Shown one piece after another: positions 27,376-36,060 of a stretch of DNA of 64,000 bases. Each line of letters begins with the position of its first letter. The first letter of the stretch is position 1. The translations under genes and the position numbers were made by a program. The stretch covers positions 1 through 64,000 of the forward strand of contig MLDA01000019.1 of NCBI GenBank assembly GCA_023896275.1, written 5' to 3'. The notes below the pieces were generated by a model. The model did no database searches, was not told the DNA's origin, and was given only the letters and a program-made list of their open reading frames with translations. This DNA is from Kocuria rosea subsp. polaris. GTDB lineage: Bacteria > Actinomycetota > Actinomycetes > Actinomycetales > Micrococcaceae.

Positions 27376-28230
27376 CTAAATTCCCGCTCCCCCGCGCCCG
27401 GCAAGGAGCCGCGCCTTCTTCAACACCACCTCGTCCACCATCTGACCGCGGAAGGTGAACGCGCCGGCCCGTTCCTCCGCCTCAGCCAGCAGCGCACGGG
27501 CCCACTCGAGCTGCTCGGGGCTCGGCCGGTAGCCGGCGCGGATGACCTCTACCTGCCCTGGATGGATGCACGCCGTCGCGGCAAATCCCTGAGCGACGGC
27601 GTCTTCGACCTCGGCCACGAGGCCCACGTGGTCACGCACGTCGAGGTAGACGGCGTCAATGGCCGCCTTGCCGTACGCACCGGCGGCGAGCCGGACCTGG
27701 GCTCGCGCCTGCGCCGGCACGGAACGGTACGCACCCAGCGCCGCCCCGCCGTCGTCGCCCGTGCCCCGCCCGCCGCTGTGCCGGCTGGCCGTCCCGCCGA
27801 GCGAGGCGATGAGGTCCTCGGCGCCCCACATGAGCGCCACGACGTTCTCCTCGGCCGCGATCGCGGGGGCATTGACGACGCCGAGGGCGGTCTCGACGAG
27901 CGCGATCACGCGATACCCGGCGAGCGCGCGGACCTGTTCGCGCGTCTCGGCCTTGGCGAGCATGACGTAGCGCAGGCCGGAGGCTTCGAGGGTGCGCACG
28001 TCGGCGGCGAAGTCCGCGCTGCCGGCAGGATTGACGCGCAGGATGGCGCGGTCGGGATCCAGCCGCGCGCCCAGCACGGCCTCGCGGGCCGCCGGCCGGG
28101 CGTCGGGCAGCACCGCGTCCTCGAGGTCGACGATGACCGCGTCGGCGCGCTCAAGCGCCTTGCCGAAACGCTCGGGGCGGTCGGCCGGGCAAAACAGGAT
28201 CGCGGGGCCGAGCCCGAAGCCCTCGCTCAT
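27376..28230 (-). CDS. CitE-like beta-hydroxyacyl-CoA lyase
   Basis: The protein of 284 residues is a HpcH/HpaI/CitE-type TIM barrel: ILFCPADRPERFGKALERADAVIVDLEDAVLP, RVNPAGS, and VIALVETALGVVNAPAIA with the metal-binding Glu. In Mycobacterium tuberculosis the homologue Rv2498c, in the same gene order, is reported to cleave (R)-3-hydroxy-3-methylglutaryl-CoA and citramalyl-CoA. It would thus serve as the last step of leucine breakdown. No classical HMG-CoA lyase gene is present here, which fits that role. ATGA overlap with the MaoC gene couples them. It is last in the operon. Confidence 0.85.
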   Translation of the reverse strand: MSEGFGLGPAILFCPADRPERFGKALERADAVIVDLEDAVLPDARPAAREAVLGARLDPDRAILRVNPAGSADFAADVRTLEASGLRYVMLAKAETREQVRALAGYRVIALVETALGVVNAPAIAAEENVVALMWGAEDLIASLGGTASRHSGGRGTGDDGGAALGAYRSVPAQARAQVRLAAGAYGKAAIDAVYLDVRDHVGLVAEVEDAVAQGFAATACIHPGQVEVIRAGYRPSPEQLEWARALLAEAEERAGAFTFRGQMVDEVVLKKARLLAGRGGAGI

Positions 28231-28745
28231 GCCTGGACCTCGCCCGCGAGCGACTTCTCGTGCGCGGCGCGTTCCCACATCAGGCAGGAGCGGGTGGCCT
28301 CCGCGACGACGGTGCCGTCCTGGTTGCGGCCGGTGTGCCGCATCGTGACCACGCCCTGCCCCGGCCGTGACGAGGACGGTCGCACCTCGACGATCTCCGT
28401 CTCGGTGTAGAGCGTGTCGCCGTGGAAGAGGGGCGCCGGGAAACGGATGTCGCTCAGGCCGAGCTGGGCGACGATGGTGCCCTGCGTGACCTGCGCGACG
28501 GACTGGCCGACAAGCGTGGCGAGCGTGAACATCGAGTTCACGAGGCGGGCCCCGAGGGGTTGCTTGGCGCTCCAGGCGGCGTCGAGATGCAGGGCCTGCG
28601 TGTTCATCGTCATCGTGGTGAACAAGACGTTGTCACTCTCGGTCATCGTGCGGCCGGGGCTGTGCACGTACACGTCCCCCGCCTCCAGCTCGTCGAGGTA
28701 GCGTCCGCGCTGTTCGAAGCGCCGGGCGGCGTTTTGCTCACCCAT
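28227..28745 (-). CDS. MaoC-family (hotdog) enoyl-CoA hydratase
   Basis: The protein of 172 residues has a hotdog fold. The hydratase-like segment GRTMTESDNVLFTTMTMNTQALHLD carries the catalytic Asp and His of the MaoC motif, and FPAPLFHGDTLYTETEIVEVRPSSSRPGQG is typical of the mesaconyl/3-methylglutaconyl-type subgroup. In the equivalent mycobacterial cluster the MaoC gene sits between the lyase and dehydrogenase genes. It may hydrate 3-methylglutaconyl-CoA to the R isomer used by the CitE-like lyase. Two bases separate it from the acyl-CoA dehydrogenase gene. Confidence 0.85.
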   Translation of the reverse strand: MGEQNAARRFEQRGRYLDELEAGDVYVHSPGRTMTESDNVLFTTMTMNTQALHLDAAWSAKQPLGARLVNSMFTLATLVGQSVAQVTQGTIVAQLGLSDIRFPAPLFHGDTLYTETEIVEVRPSSSRPGQGVVTMRHTGRNQDGTVVAEATRSCLMWERAAHEKSLAGEVQA

Positions 28746-28747
28746 GC

Positions 28748-29911
28748 CTACAGCCCCAGCTCGCGGGCGATGAGCATGAGCTGGACCTCAGTCGTGCCCT
28801 CGCCGATCTCGAGGATCTTGGAGTCACGGTAGTGGCGGGAGACGAGGAACTCGTTCATGAACCCGTACCCGCCGAACACCTGGGTCGCGTCGCGGGCATT
28901 ATCCATGGCCGCCTCGCCGGCGACGAGCTTGGCGATGGCGGCCTCCGTCTTGAAGGGCTTGCCGGCCAGCATGTTGGACGCCGCCTTGTAGTACGCGAGG
29001 CGGGCGGTGTGGGCGCGCGTCTGCATGCGGGCGATCTTGAACGCGATCGCCTGATTGGAGCCGATGTTGCGCCCGAACTGCTCGCGCTCCTTGGCGTAGC
29101 GCACGGACTCGTCGACACAGCCCTGCGCGGCCCCGGTGGCCAGCGCGGCGATCGCGATGCGGCCCTCGTCGAGGATGGAGAGGAAATTCGCGTAGCCGCG
29201 GCCGCGGACGCCAAGCAGGTTCTCCTCGGGCACACGCACGTTCTTGAGCGTCAGCGGGTGTGTGTCGGAGGCATTCCAGCCGACCTTGTTGTAGGCGGGC
29301 TCGGCGGTGAACCCCTCCGCGTCGGTGGGGACGATGATCGTGGAGATCTCTTTCTTGAGGCTCCCGTCCTCACGCTCGCTCGTCCCGGTCACGGCGGTCA
29401 CGGTCACGTGCTGGGTGATGTCGGTGCCGGAGTTGGTGATGAACTCCTTGGTGCCGTTGATGACCCACTCGCCGTTCTCCAGCTTGGCGGTCGTACGCGT
29501 GCCCGACGCATCCGACCCGGCCCCGGACTCGGTCAAACCGAATCCGGCGAGCGCCTCACCGGAGGCGAGCTTGGGCAGCCACGTGCCCTTCTGTTCGTCG
29601 GTCCCGAACCGGTAGATGGGCATGGCGCCGAGCGAGACGCCGGCCTCAAGCGTGATCGCGCAGGACTGGTCGACCCGGGCGATCTCCTCGAGCGCGAGGG
29701 AGAGCGCGAAGTAATCGCCGCCCATCCCGCCATGCTCCTCCGGGAACGGCAGGCCGAAGAGGCCCATTTGCCCCATCTGGGCGACGATCTCGTAGGGGAA
29801 ACTGTGTTCCTCGTCGTGCTTCGCGGAGACCGGGGCGATGACCTCGTCGGCGAAGTCGCGCACGGTGTCGACGAGGTCCTGGTATTCCTCTTCCAGTTCA
29901 AAGTTCGGCAT
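28748..29911 (-). CDS. Acyl-CoA dehydrogenase
   Basis: FAD enzyme of 387 residues, with the acyl-CoA dehydrogenase N-terminal, middle (FGLTESGAGSDASG) and C-terminal domains. Operon position points to isovaleryl-CoA dehydrogenase. However, the catalytic glutamate appears to be E371 in EIGEGTTEVQ, the short/medium-chain position. The site of the isovaleryl-type glutamate (in LDEGRIAIA) is G250. So either this leucine-pathway enzyme uses the other catalytic geometry, or its substrate is a different short-chain acyl-CoA. It follows the carboxylase alpha gene by 3 bp. Confidence 0.9.
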   Translation of the reverse strand: MPNFELEEEYQDLVDTVRDFADEVIAPVSAKHDEEHSFPYEIVAQMGQMGLFGLPFPEEHGGMGGDYFALSLALEEIARVDQSCAITLEAGVSLGAMPIYRFGTDEQKGTWLPKLASGEALAGFGLTESGAGSDASGTRTTAKLENGEWVINGTKEFITNSGTDITQHVTVTAVTGTSEREDGSLKKEISTIIVPTDAEGFTAEPAYNKVGWNASDTHPLTLKNVRVPEENLLGVRGRGYANFLSILDEGRIAIAALATGAAQGCVDESVRYAKEREQFGRNIGSNQAIAFKIARMQTRAHTARLAYYKAASNMLAGKPFKTEAAIAKLVAGEAAMDNARDATQVFGGYGFMNEFLVSRHYRDSKILEIGEGTTEVQLMLIARELGL

Positions 29912-29914
29912 GAT

Positions 29915-31963
29915 TCAGGCTCCTTCGCCAGTCGTTGGTTCGTGGTTGGCTGCGTCGGGGGTGACGCTCGCCAGTACTTGGTCCTTCGCGACCTGGTCGC
30001 CGACGCCGACATGCACGGTGACCGTGCCCGCGATGCCCGCCAGCAGCGGGTGCTCCATCTTCATCGCCTCGATACTCAGCAACGGCTGCCCGGGCTCGAC
30101 CCGGTCGCCGGTCGCGACCGAGGCGGAGACCACGGCTCCGGGCATCGGCGCCGCGACGTCGGGGTCGCCGCCGGCCACCTCGCGCTCGAGCAGGGCGAGG
30201 TCGCGGTGCAGCTTCTCACGCCGGCCCAGCAGCCGCACGGGTGCGGCCCGGCCGCCCGCGGCGAACCACGCTCCGCCGCCGGGGGCACGCGCAACGAGGG
30301 CGCGTCCGGCGTCCCCGCCGGCCAGCCGGACCTCGTCTTTCTCGCCATCGAGGCGCGAGCCGGTCCCGTCGGATCCGACGTCGAGGCTGAACGTTTCGCC
30401 GTCGACGTCGAGGTGGACGGTACGACGACGGTGTTCACCCAGGCGCCAGCCGTCGCCGGCCTGCCACGGCGCCGGTTTCTCGCTGTCCTCGCCGGCGGCC
30501 GTTCGATCGAGGTGCCGCAGCGCCGCCACCGCGAATTTGCGTTCGGTCGTGGTCAGTTCCCGGGAGGCGAACGGGCCGCGCCGCTCGATCAGGTTCGTGT
30601 CGAGGCGGCCGGCAACGACGTCGTCGTCCGCAAGGAGGAACCGCAAGTACTCGAGGTTGGTCGCGACGCCGAGGACGACGGAGTCGCCGAGCGCGGCGTC
30701 GAGCCGCGCGAGCGCCTCGGCGCGGTCGGCGCCGTGGGCGATGACCTTGGCGATCATCGGATCGAAGGTGGGGCTGACGGAACCCGAACCCTCGAGCGCG
30801 GAGTCGACGCGAACCCCCTCACCGGCGGGCAAGTCGACCCGGAACGCGAACCCGCTGGAGGGCAGGAAGCCGGCGGCGGGATCCTCGGCGTAGAGGCGGG
30901 CCTCGACCGCGTGGCCGGAGAGTTCGACCTCGTCCTGGGCGAAGTCGAGCGCGCCCCCGGCGGCGATCCGGATCTGCTGCTCCACGAGGTCCAGCCGGGC
31001 ATCGCGGACCCGCACGACCTCCTCCGTCACGGGGTGCTCGACCTGCAGCCGCGTGTTCATCTCCATGAAGAAGAACTCGTCCGGCGCGTCGTCGGAGACG
31101 AGGAACTCGACCGTGCCAGCGCCGCGGTAGCCGACGGATTCCGCAGCGCGCACGGCGGCGGCCCCGAGGTCGGCGCGGATCTGCGGTCCCCGGGCCAGCA
31201 ACTCGAGCAGGGGCGCCGGGGCCTCTTCGATCACCTTCTGGTGGCGACGCTGCAGCGAGCACTCGCGTTCGGCGAGGTGCACCGTCTTCCCGTGGGCGTC
31301 AGCAAGGACCTGAACCTCGATGTGGCGGGGGCGGGTCACGAGGCGCTCCAGGAAGAGCGTGTCGTCGCCGAAGGCGCTCGCGGCCGTGCGCCGAGCCGAC
31401 GCCAGCGCGTCGGGCAGCTGCGCAGGCGACTCGACGGCGAACATGCCTTTGCCGCCACCCCCGGCGGAGGGCTTGATGAGCAGCGGGAACCCGATCGACG
31501 CGGCCGCGTCGGTCAGCTCAGCATCACTCAGGCCCGGCTCGGCGATCCCGGGGACCACCGGCACCCCGTACGCGCCCACGTGATTCTTGGAGCGGATTTT
31601 GTCGCCCATGAGGTTAATCGCCTCGCTGGGCGGGCCGATGAACACGATCCCGGCCGCCTCGAGGGCCAGGGCGAAGTCGACGTTCTCGGAGAGGAAACCG
31701 TATCCGGGGTGCACGGCCTGCGCGCCGCTGCGGCGGCAGGCGTCCACCACGGCATCGATGTCGAGGTAGGTCTCGGTCGCGCCCGCGTGCCGGGCGTCGC
31801 CGAGCGCGACGGCGTCGTCGGCCAGGCGCACGTGCAGGGCGTCGGCGTCGTCGGGTGCGTAGACGGCTACCGAGCGGATGCCTAGGCGCTTCAGCGTGCG
31901 GATGACACGCACGGCGATCTCGCCGCGGTTGGCGATCAGGACGGTGTCGAAGAGTTCAGTCAT
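29915..31963 (-). CDS. Acyl-CoA carboxylase alpha subunit (biotin carboxylase + biotin carrier), probably 3-methylcrotonyl-CoA
   Basis: The 682-residue protein has a biotin carboxylase domain at about 1-450: TVLIANRGEIAVRVIRTLKRLGI, the Gly-rich ATP loop KPSAGGGGKGM, EMNTRLQVEHPVTEEV. A linker follows, then a C-terminal biotinyl domain with the biotin lysine K635 in SIEAMKMEHPL. It carboxylates its own biotin, which the beta subunit encoded next to it uses to carboxylate the acyl-CoA. The neighbours (beta subunit, dehydrogenase, MaoC, CitE) match the mycobacterial accA1-accD1 leucine cluster, so methylcrotonyl-CoA is the likely substrate. Confidence 0.92.
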   Translation of the reverse strand: MTELFDTVLIANRGEIAVRVIRTLKRLGIRSVAVYAPDDADALHVRLADDAVALGDARHAGATETYLDIDAVVDACRRSGAQAVHPGYGFLSENVDFALALEAAGIVFIGPPSEAINLMGDKIRSKNHVGAYGVPVVPGIAEPGLSDAELTDAAASIGFPLLIKPSAGGGGKGMFAVESPAQLPDALASARRTAASAFGDDTLFLERLVTRPRHIEVQVLADAHGKTVHLAERECSLQRRHQKVIEEAPAPLLELLARGPQIRADLGAAAVRAAESVGYRGAGTVEFLVSDDAPDEFFFMEMNTRLQVEHPVTEEVVRVRDARLDLVEQQIRIAAGGALDFAQDEVELSGHAVEARLYAEDPAAGFLPSSGFAFRVDLPAGEGVRVDSALEGSGSVSPTFDPMIAKVIAHGADRAEALARLDAALGDSVVLGVATNLEYLRFLLADDDVVAGRLDTNLIERRGPFASRELTTTERKFAVAALRHLDRTAAGEDSEKPAPWQAGDGWRLGEHRRRTVHLDVDGETFSLDVGSDGTGSRLDGEKDEVRLAGGDAGRALVARAPGGGAWFAAGGRAAPVRLLGRREKLHRDLALLEREVAGGDPDVAAPMPGAVVSASVATGDRVEPGQPLLSIEAMKMEHPLLAGIAGTVTVHVGVGDQVAKDQVLASVTPDAANHEPTTGEGA

Positions 31964-31972
31964 GTCGATCCC

Positions 31973-33580
31973 TTACATCCGGAAGACGCCGAAGCCGGTG
32001 TCCGGCAGCGGCTGGCGGGAGCAGACGTCGAGGGCGAGGCCGAGGACCCGGCGGGTGTCACCCGGGTCGATGATGCCGTCGTCCCACAGCCGCGCGGTTG
32101 AGTAGTACGGGTTGCCCTGCGCCTCGTATTGGTCGCGGATGGGACGCTTGAAGTCCTCCTCGGCCTCCGCACTCCACGTCTCGCCCTTAGCCTCGAGGCC
32201 GTCGCGGCGGACCGTGGCGAGCACGCTGGAGGCCTGGTTTCCGCCCATGACGGAGATGCGCGCGGCGGGCCACATCCAGAGGAAGCGGGGCGAGTAGGCG
32301 CGCCCGCACATCGAGTAGTTGCCCGCGCCGAACGAGCCGCCGATCACGACCGTCAGCTTCGGGACGCGGCACGTGGCGACCGCGGTGACCATCTTGGCCC
32401 CGTGTTTGGCGATGCCGCCGGCCTCGTAGTCGCGGCCGACCATGAACCCGGAGATGTTTTGCAGGAACACAAGCGGGATGCCGCGCTGGTCGCACAGCTC
32501 GATGAAGTGCGCGCCCTTCTGCGCCGACTCGGCGAACAGGATCCCGTTGTTCGCGACGATGCCGACGGGGTGGCCATGGATGCGAGCGAAACCCGTCACG
32601 AGGCTCGACCCGTAGGCGGCCTTGAACTCGTGGAAGCCGCTCGCGTCGACGGTCCGGGCGATGACCTCGTGCACGTCGTAGCCCGCGTTCACATCAACCG
32701 GCACGGCCCCGTAGAGCTGGTCCGGGTCCACCGCCGGGTCGGCGCCGGGGCGCACGTCCCACACCGGCTCCGCGGGCGGCGGGAGCGTCTCAATGATGTC
32801 TCTCACGATCTGCAGGGCGTGCGCGTCGCTCTCGGCGAGATGGTCGACGACGCCGCTCGTCTTGGCGTGCACGTCGCCGCCGCCGAGCTCCTCGGCCGTG
32901 ACGACCTCGCCGGTCGCCGCCTTCACGAGCGGCGGACCGCCGAGGAAGATCGTGCCCTGATTGCGCACGATGACCGTCTCGTCGCTCATGGCCGGCACGT
33001 AAGCGCCGCCGGCCGTGCAGGAGCCGAGCACGGCCGCGATCTGCGGGATCTTGGCCGCGGAGAGCTGCGCCTGATTGTAGAAGATGCGCCCGAAGTGATC
33101 ACGGTCGGGGAAAACCTCGTCCTGCTTCGGCAGGAACGCGCCGCCGGAGTCGACGAGATAGACGCATGGCAGGCGGTTCTCCCGGGCGATCTCCTGGGCG
33201 CGCAGGTGCTTCTTAACCGTGACCGGCAGGTAGGTGCCGCCCTTGACGGTCGCATCGTTGCAGACCACCATGACGTGGCGGCCGTGCACAAGGCCGATGC
33301 CGGCGATGACCCCGGCAGCCGGTGCCTCGCCGTCGTACATGTCCTCCGCCGCGAGCGGGGCGACCTCTAAGAAGGGTGAGCCGTCGTCGAGCAGGTGATC
33401 GACGCGATCTCGTGGCAGCAGCTTGCCGCGGGACAGGTGGCGCTGGCGCGACTTCTCGGGGCCGCCGCGGGCGGCGCGGGCGAGACGCTCGCGCAGTTCC
33501 GCGGCAAGCGCGCGCTGCCCGGCCTCGTTGGCCGCAAACGCGGCGGAGGCGGGGTCGACGTGCGTGGGCAGGGTCTCCAT
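31973..33580 (-). CDS. Acyl-CoA carboxylase beta subunit (carboxyltransferase), probably 3-methylcrotonyl-CoA
   Basis: The protein has 535 residues. Carboxyltransferase features are [28 protein letters not shown], the N-terminal oxyanion-site region ([45 protein letters not shown]) and the C-terminal [24 protein letters not shown]. The [14 protein letters not shown] and GNYSMCGRA phrases are characteristic of the methylcrotonyl/geranyl branch rather than the propionyl branch. ATG at 33580 has GAAGG 6 nt upstream; an in-frame TTG two codons earlier is an alternative. First gene of the operon, divergent from a TetR gene. Confidence 0.92.
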   Translation of the reverse strand: METLPTHVDPASAAFAANEAGQRALAAELRERLARAARGGPEKSRQRHLSRGKLLPRDRVDHLLDDGSPFLEVAPLAAEDMYDGEAPAAGVIAGIGLVHGRHVMVVCNDATVKGGTYLPVTVKKHLRAQEIARENRLPCVYLVDSGGAFLPKQDEVFPDRDHFGRIFYNQAQLSAAKIPQIAAVLGSCTAGGAYVPAMSDETVIVRNQGTIFLGGPPLVKAATGEVVTAEELGGGDVHAKTSGVVDHLAESDAHALQIVRDIIETLPPPAEPVWDVRPGADPAVDPDQLYGAVPVDVNAGYDVHEVIARTVDASGFHEFKAAYGSSLVTGFARIHGHPVGIVANNGILFAESAQKGAHFIELCDQRGIPLVFLQNISGFMVGRDYEAGGIAKHGAKMVTAVATCRVPKLTVVIGGSFGAGNYSMCGRAYSPRFLWMWPAARISVMGGNQASSVLATVRRDGLEAKGETWSAEAEEDFKRPIRDQYEAQGNPYYSTARLWDDGIIDPGDTRRVLGLALDVCSRQPLPDTGFGVFRM

Positions 33581-33603
33581 CGACAACCTTCACAGTTAAG
33601 GAT

Positions 33604-33627
33604 CACTAACTACCTCACAGGTTAGTG
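33604..33627. promoter_or_regulatory. TetR-type operator upstream of the leucine-catabolic operon
   Basis: CACTAAC (33604-33610) and GTTAGTG (33621-33627) are exact inverted repeats with a 10-nt spacer, 24-47 nt upstream of the carboxylase beta ATG. A second, looser GTTA...TAAC pairing overlaps it. The divergent TetR gene at 33707 is the obvious regulator. Confidence 0.6.
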
Positions 33628-33671
33628 TTGATTAACTACACGTGTCCAGCCTTTCCGTGAGGCAGGGCACA

Positions 33672-33677
33672 TAGGAT
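33672..33677 (+). promoter_or_regulatory. -10 box of the TetR gene
   Basis: TAGGAT lies 29 nt before the ATG at 33707. An AGGA sequence about 6 nt before the ATG can serve as ribosome site, so this transcript has a short leader. Confidence 0.4.
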
Positions 33678-33706
33678 GTGAATCCACCGTCAGTACAGGA
33701 CCAGAC

Positions 33707-34321
33707 ATGACCGAATCTCCGCTGCCCGAGACCCAGACCACCGGCGAACGGCGCCAGTCCAAAGAGGAGCGCCGCGCCGCCTATCTCGGCGCCGCCGCGC
33801 GACTGTTCGCCAGCCACGGCTACCGCGGCGTGTCGATCGAAGACCTCGGCGCCGCCTGTGGCGTGAGTGGACCGGCTGTCTACCGGCATTTCGCGAACAA
33901 GCAGGCCGTGCTCGCCGACCTGCTGCTGGGGGTCAGCCGGTCGCTGCTCGACGGCGGCAGGTTGGTCGCCAGCGACGGGCCCGCACCCGACGTCGTGCTG
34001 CAGCGCCTCGTCGCGTTCCAGGCCGACTTCGCGCTGTCGAACGCCGACGTCATCCGGGTTCAGGACCGCGACCTGGGCAACCTCGACGATTCCAGTGCGG
34101 GTGAGGTCCGCCGTCTGCAGCGCGACTACATCGCGGTCTGGACCGCGCAGTTGCAGCGACTGCACCCCCAGGAGAGCTCCGACGGCGCCCGGCAGCGCGC
34201 GCAGGCGGTCTTCGGGCTGCTGAACTCGACCCCGCACTCCAACACGAAAGAGGACCCCGCGACGCAGAGGTCACGTCTCGTCGCGATGGCATGGGCAGCG
34301 CTGTCCGCACCGGTACGCTAG
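33707..34321 (+). CDS. TetR-family regulator of the leucine/isovalerate operon
   Basis: The 204-residue protein has an N-terminal TetR helix-turn-helix: RRAAYLGAAARLFASHGYRGVSIEDLGAACGVSGPAVYRHFANKQAVLADLL (about 22-72). An all-helical ligand domain follows. It is divergent from the carboxylase-dehydrogenase operon and an inverted repeat lies between the two genes, so it probably represses that operon and responds to an acyl-CoA intermediate. A strong hairpin follows the gene. Confidence 0.88.
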   Translation: MTESPLPETQTTGERRQSKEERRAAYLGAAARLFASHGYRGVSIEDLGAACGVSGPAVYRHFANKQAVLADLLLGVSRSLLDGGRLVASDGPAPDVVLQRLVAFQADFALSNADVIRVQDRDLGNLDDSSAGEVRRLQRDYIAVWTAQLQRLHPQESSDGARQRAQAVFGLLNSTPHSNTKEDPATQRSRLVAMAWAALSAPVR

Positions 34322-34341
34322 AGAACAGAACGTGTCGCGCG

Positions 34342-34387
34342 GGATGCGCGGCACCGAGCTATGCCCCTGAACAGGTGCCGCGCATCC
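34342..34387 (+). terminator. Hairpin after the TetR gene
   Basis: GGATGCGCGGCACC (34342-34355) pairs perfectly with GGTGCCGCGCATCC (34374-34387), a 14-bp stem with an 18-nt loop, 20 nt after the stop codon. No T-run follows. Confidence 0.5.
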
Positions 34388-34416
34388 AGGGCACCGAACA
34401 GAGAAAGAGGAACGCC

Positions 34417-34881
34417 GTGAACCTACGCCCCGTGGAGCCAGCGGATCTCGACTGGTTTTTTGAGCACCAGCAGGACTCCGAGGCCAACATCATGGCAGGT
34501 TTTACCGCCAAGAACCCTTCGGATCGCGGCGTCTTCGACCACCACTGGTCGTCGATGCTCGCGGACCCCGACGTCACCGTGCGCACCATCGAGCACGACG
34601 GCCGCGTCGTCGGCTCCGTGATGGCCTACCCGAACGACGGATACCAGGAGATCAGTTTCTGGACGGACAAGGCGTACTGGAGCCGCGGCGTGACCACGAG
34701 CGCCGTGGACGCCTTCTTGGCGGAGTTCGCCGAGCGGCCGATCCGGGCCCGCGTCGTCACCGACAACATCGGTTCGCAGAAGGTGCTCGAGCGCCGCGGT
34801 TTCCAGATCGTCGGCGAGGCCGAGGGCTTCGCCAACGCTCGCGCCGCCGTCGTCAAGGAATACATCATGGAGCTCTCCTAG
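34417..34881 (+). CDS. GNAT-family N-acetyltransferase
   Basis: From GTG at 34417 (AGAGGAAC upstream) the protein has 154 residues and begins VNLRPVEPADLDWFFEHQQD, typical of RimJ/RimL-like acetyltransferases. Conserved parts include ISFWTDKAYWSRGVTTSAVDAFL, the acetyl-CoA loop, and RARVVTDNIGSQKVLERRGFQIVGEAEG. A longer frame from 34291 would run through the TetR terminator hairpin and is rejected. It lies 13 bp before the LacI gene and may share its transcript. Substrate unknown. Confidence 0.85.
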   Translation: MNLRPVEPADLDWFFEHQQDSEANIMAGFTAKNPSDRGVFDHHWSSMLADPDVTVRTIEHDGRVVGSVMAYPNDGYQEISFWTDKAYWSRGVTTSAVDAFLAEFAERPIRARVVTDNIGSQKVLERRGFQIVGEAEGFANARAAVVKEYIMELS

Positions 34882-34894
34882 AGCGAGCCCCTCC

Positions 34895-35932
34895 ATGTCG
34901 CAACGTCGCCCCACCGCCCAGGACGTGGCCAAACGCGCAGGTGCCTCCCGCAGCGCCGTCTCCATGGTCATGAACGGGAACGCCGACGGCAACGTCGCGC
35001 CCGACATGCAGGAGCGGATCCGCAGCGCCGCCGCGGAACTGGAATACACGCCGAATCCGATCGCCTCGGGCCTGCGCCGGCAGCGCTCGCAGATGATCGG
35101 CATCGTCACCGATGAGGCGGCTTCCAGCCCATTCGCCGGGCGCATGCTCGCCGGCGCGTCGAAGGCCGCCTCCGAGCGTGGCTACCTGACCGTCATCGCC
35201 GACGCCGGCGCGCCCAACGCGGACCCGTCGTCGTTCATCGACGAGTTGCGTCGCCGCCGCGTCGATGGCCTGCTCCTCGCGAGCCAGCGCCTGCGCACCG
35301 TCGACGTCCCAGACGGCCTGCGGCTCCAGCCCGGGATCCTGACCAACTGCCGCGACCGCCTCGGCTCATTCCCCTCGATCATCCCCGACGAGGTGCGCGG
35401 GGGCCGGGAGGCCGCCGAGCACCTCATCGGCCTCGGCCACCGGCGGATCGCCTGGATCGGCGGAGACGACGACGACGACGCGGCTCCCGCCCGCATCGCC
35501 GGCCTCCAGGCGGCGCTCGCCGCGGTCGGGCTCCCCGCCGCTGAGCTGCACGCCGGAGAGTGGGACATCCGGGACGGCTACCAGGGGGCTGAGCGGATCT
35601 TCGAGCGACCGGCCGACCAGTGGCCTGACGCCATCTTCTGCGCGTGCGACCGTGTTGCGGTCGGCGTGCTGCTCTATGCGGGCGCCCACGGCATCTCGGT
35701 GCCAGGTGACGTCTCGGTCATGGGGTACGACGACCAGCGCCACCTGGCGGACGCGACCGTTCCCGGCATCACGACCATGTCGCTACCGCACGAGGCCATG
35801 GGACGAGAGGCGGCCCGGCGCGTCATCGACGAGCTCGAGGGCGCCCCCACCACCGAGGCCGCGACGACGCTGTTGCAATGCCCCCTCGTCGCGCGGGCCT
35901 CGACCGCGCCGCGGACCTCTCGCGCGACCTGA
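34895..35932 (+). CDS. LacI-family transcriptional regulator
   Basis: The 345-residue protein has the LacI DNA-binding headpiece at about 5-60: TAQDVAKRAGASRSAVSMVMNGN and the hinge YTPNPIASGLRRQRSQMIGIV. A periplasmic-binding-type effector domain follows (PDAIFCACDRVAVGVLLYAGAHGISVPGDVSVMGYDD). It is convergent with the GH32-ABC sugar operon. The palindrome CCTAACACGTGTCAGG upstream of that operon (40762-40777) is of LacI type, so this protein is its likely repressor, relieved by a fructose-containing sugar. Confidence 0.9.
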   Translation: MSQRRPTAQDVAKRAGASRSAVSMVMNGNADGNVAPDMQERIRSAAAELEYTPNPIASGLRRQRSQMIGIVTDEAASSPFAGRMLAGASKAASERGYLTVIADAGAPNADPSSFIDELRRRRVDGLLLASQRLRTVDVPDGLRLQPGILTNCRDRLGSFPSIIPDEVRGGREAAEHLIGLGHRRIAWIGGDDDDDAAPARIAGLQAALAAVGLPAAELHAGEWDIRDGYQGAERIFERPADQWPDAIFCACDRVAVGVLLYAGAHGISVPGDVSVMGYDDQRHLADATVPGITTMSLPHEAMGREAARRVIDELEGAPTTEAATTLLQCPLVARASTAPRTSRAT

Positions 35933-36003
35933 CGCGGCATCCGCGGCCACGCCTTGACTCTTTGGCGCCCCGCGCACGCAGTTCCACCCGGGAGGCACGA
36001 GAA

Positions 36004-36043
36004 CCGGGAGGGGCGCCACACTGATGCGCGACACCCCTCCCGG
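36004..36043. terminator. Bidirectional hairpin between LacI and GH32 genes
   Basis: CCGGGAGGGG (36004-36013) pairs with CCCCTCCCGG (36034-36043), a 10-bp stem with a 20-nt loop. With one mismatch the stem extends to 35999-36048. It sits between two convergent genes. Confidence 0.5.
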
Positions 36044-36060
36044 CTCTCAGACGTGGCGGA

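Noticed and set aside
28748-29911. Naming the dehydrogenase isovaleryl-CoA dehydrogenase
   Set aside because: Context supports it, but the position of the catalytic glutamate is that of short/medium-chain enzymes, so the general family name is kept.
28832-31885. Plus-strand open frame of 1017 codons opposite the leucine operon
   Set aside because: It lies antisense to clear dehydrogenase and biotin carboxylase genes and its composition is that of a mirror frame in high-GC DNA. No motif is recognisable.
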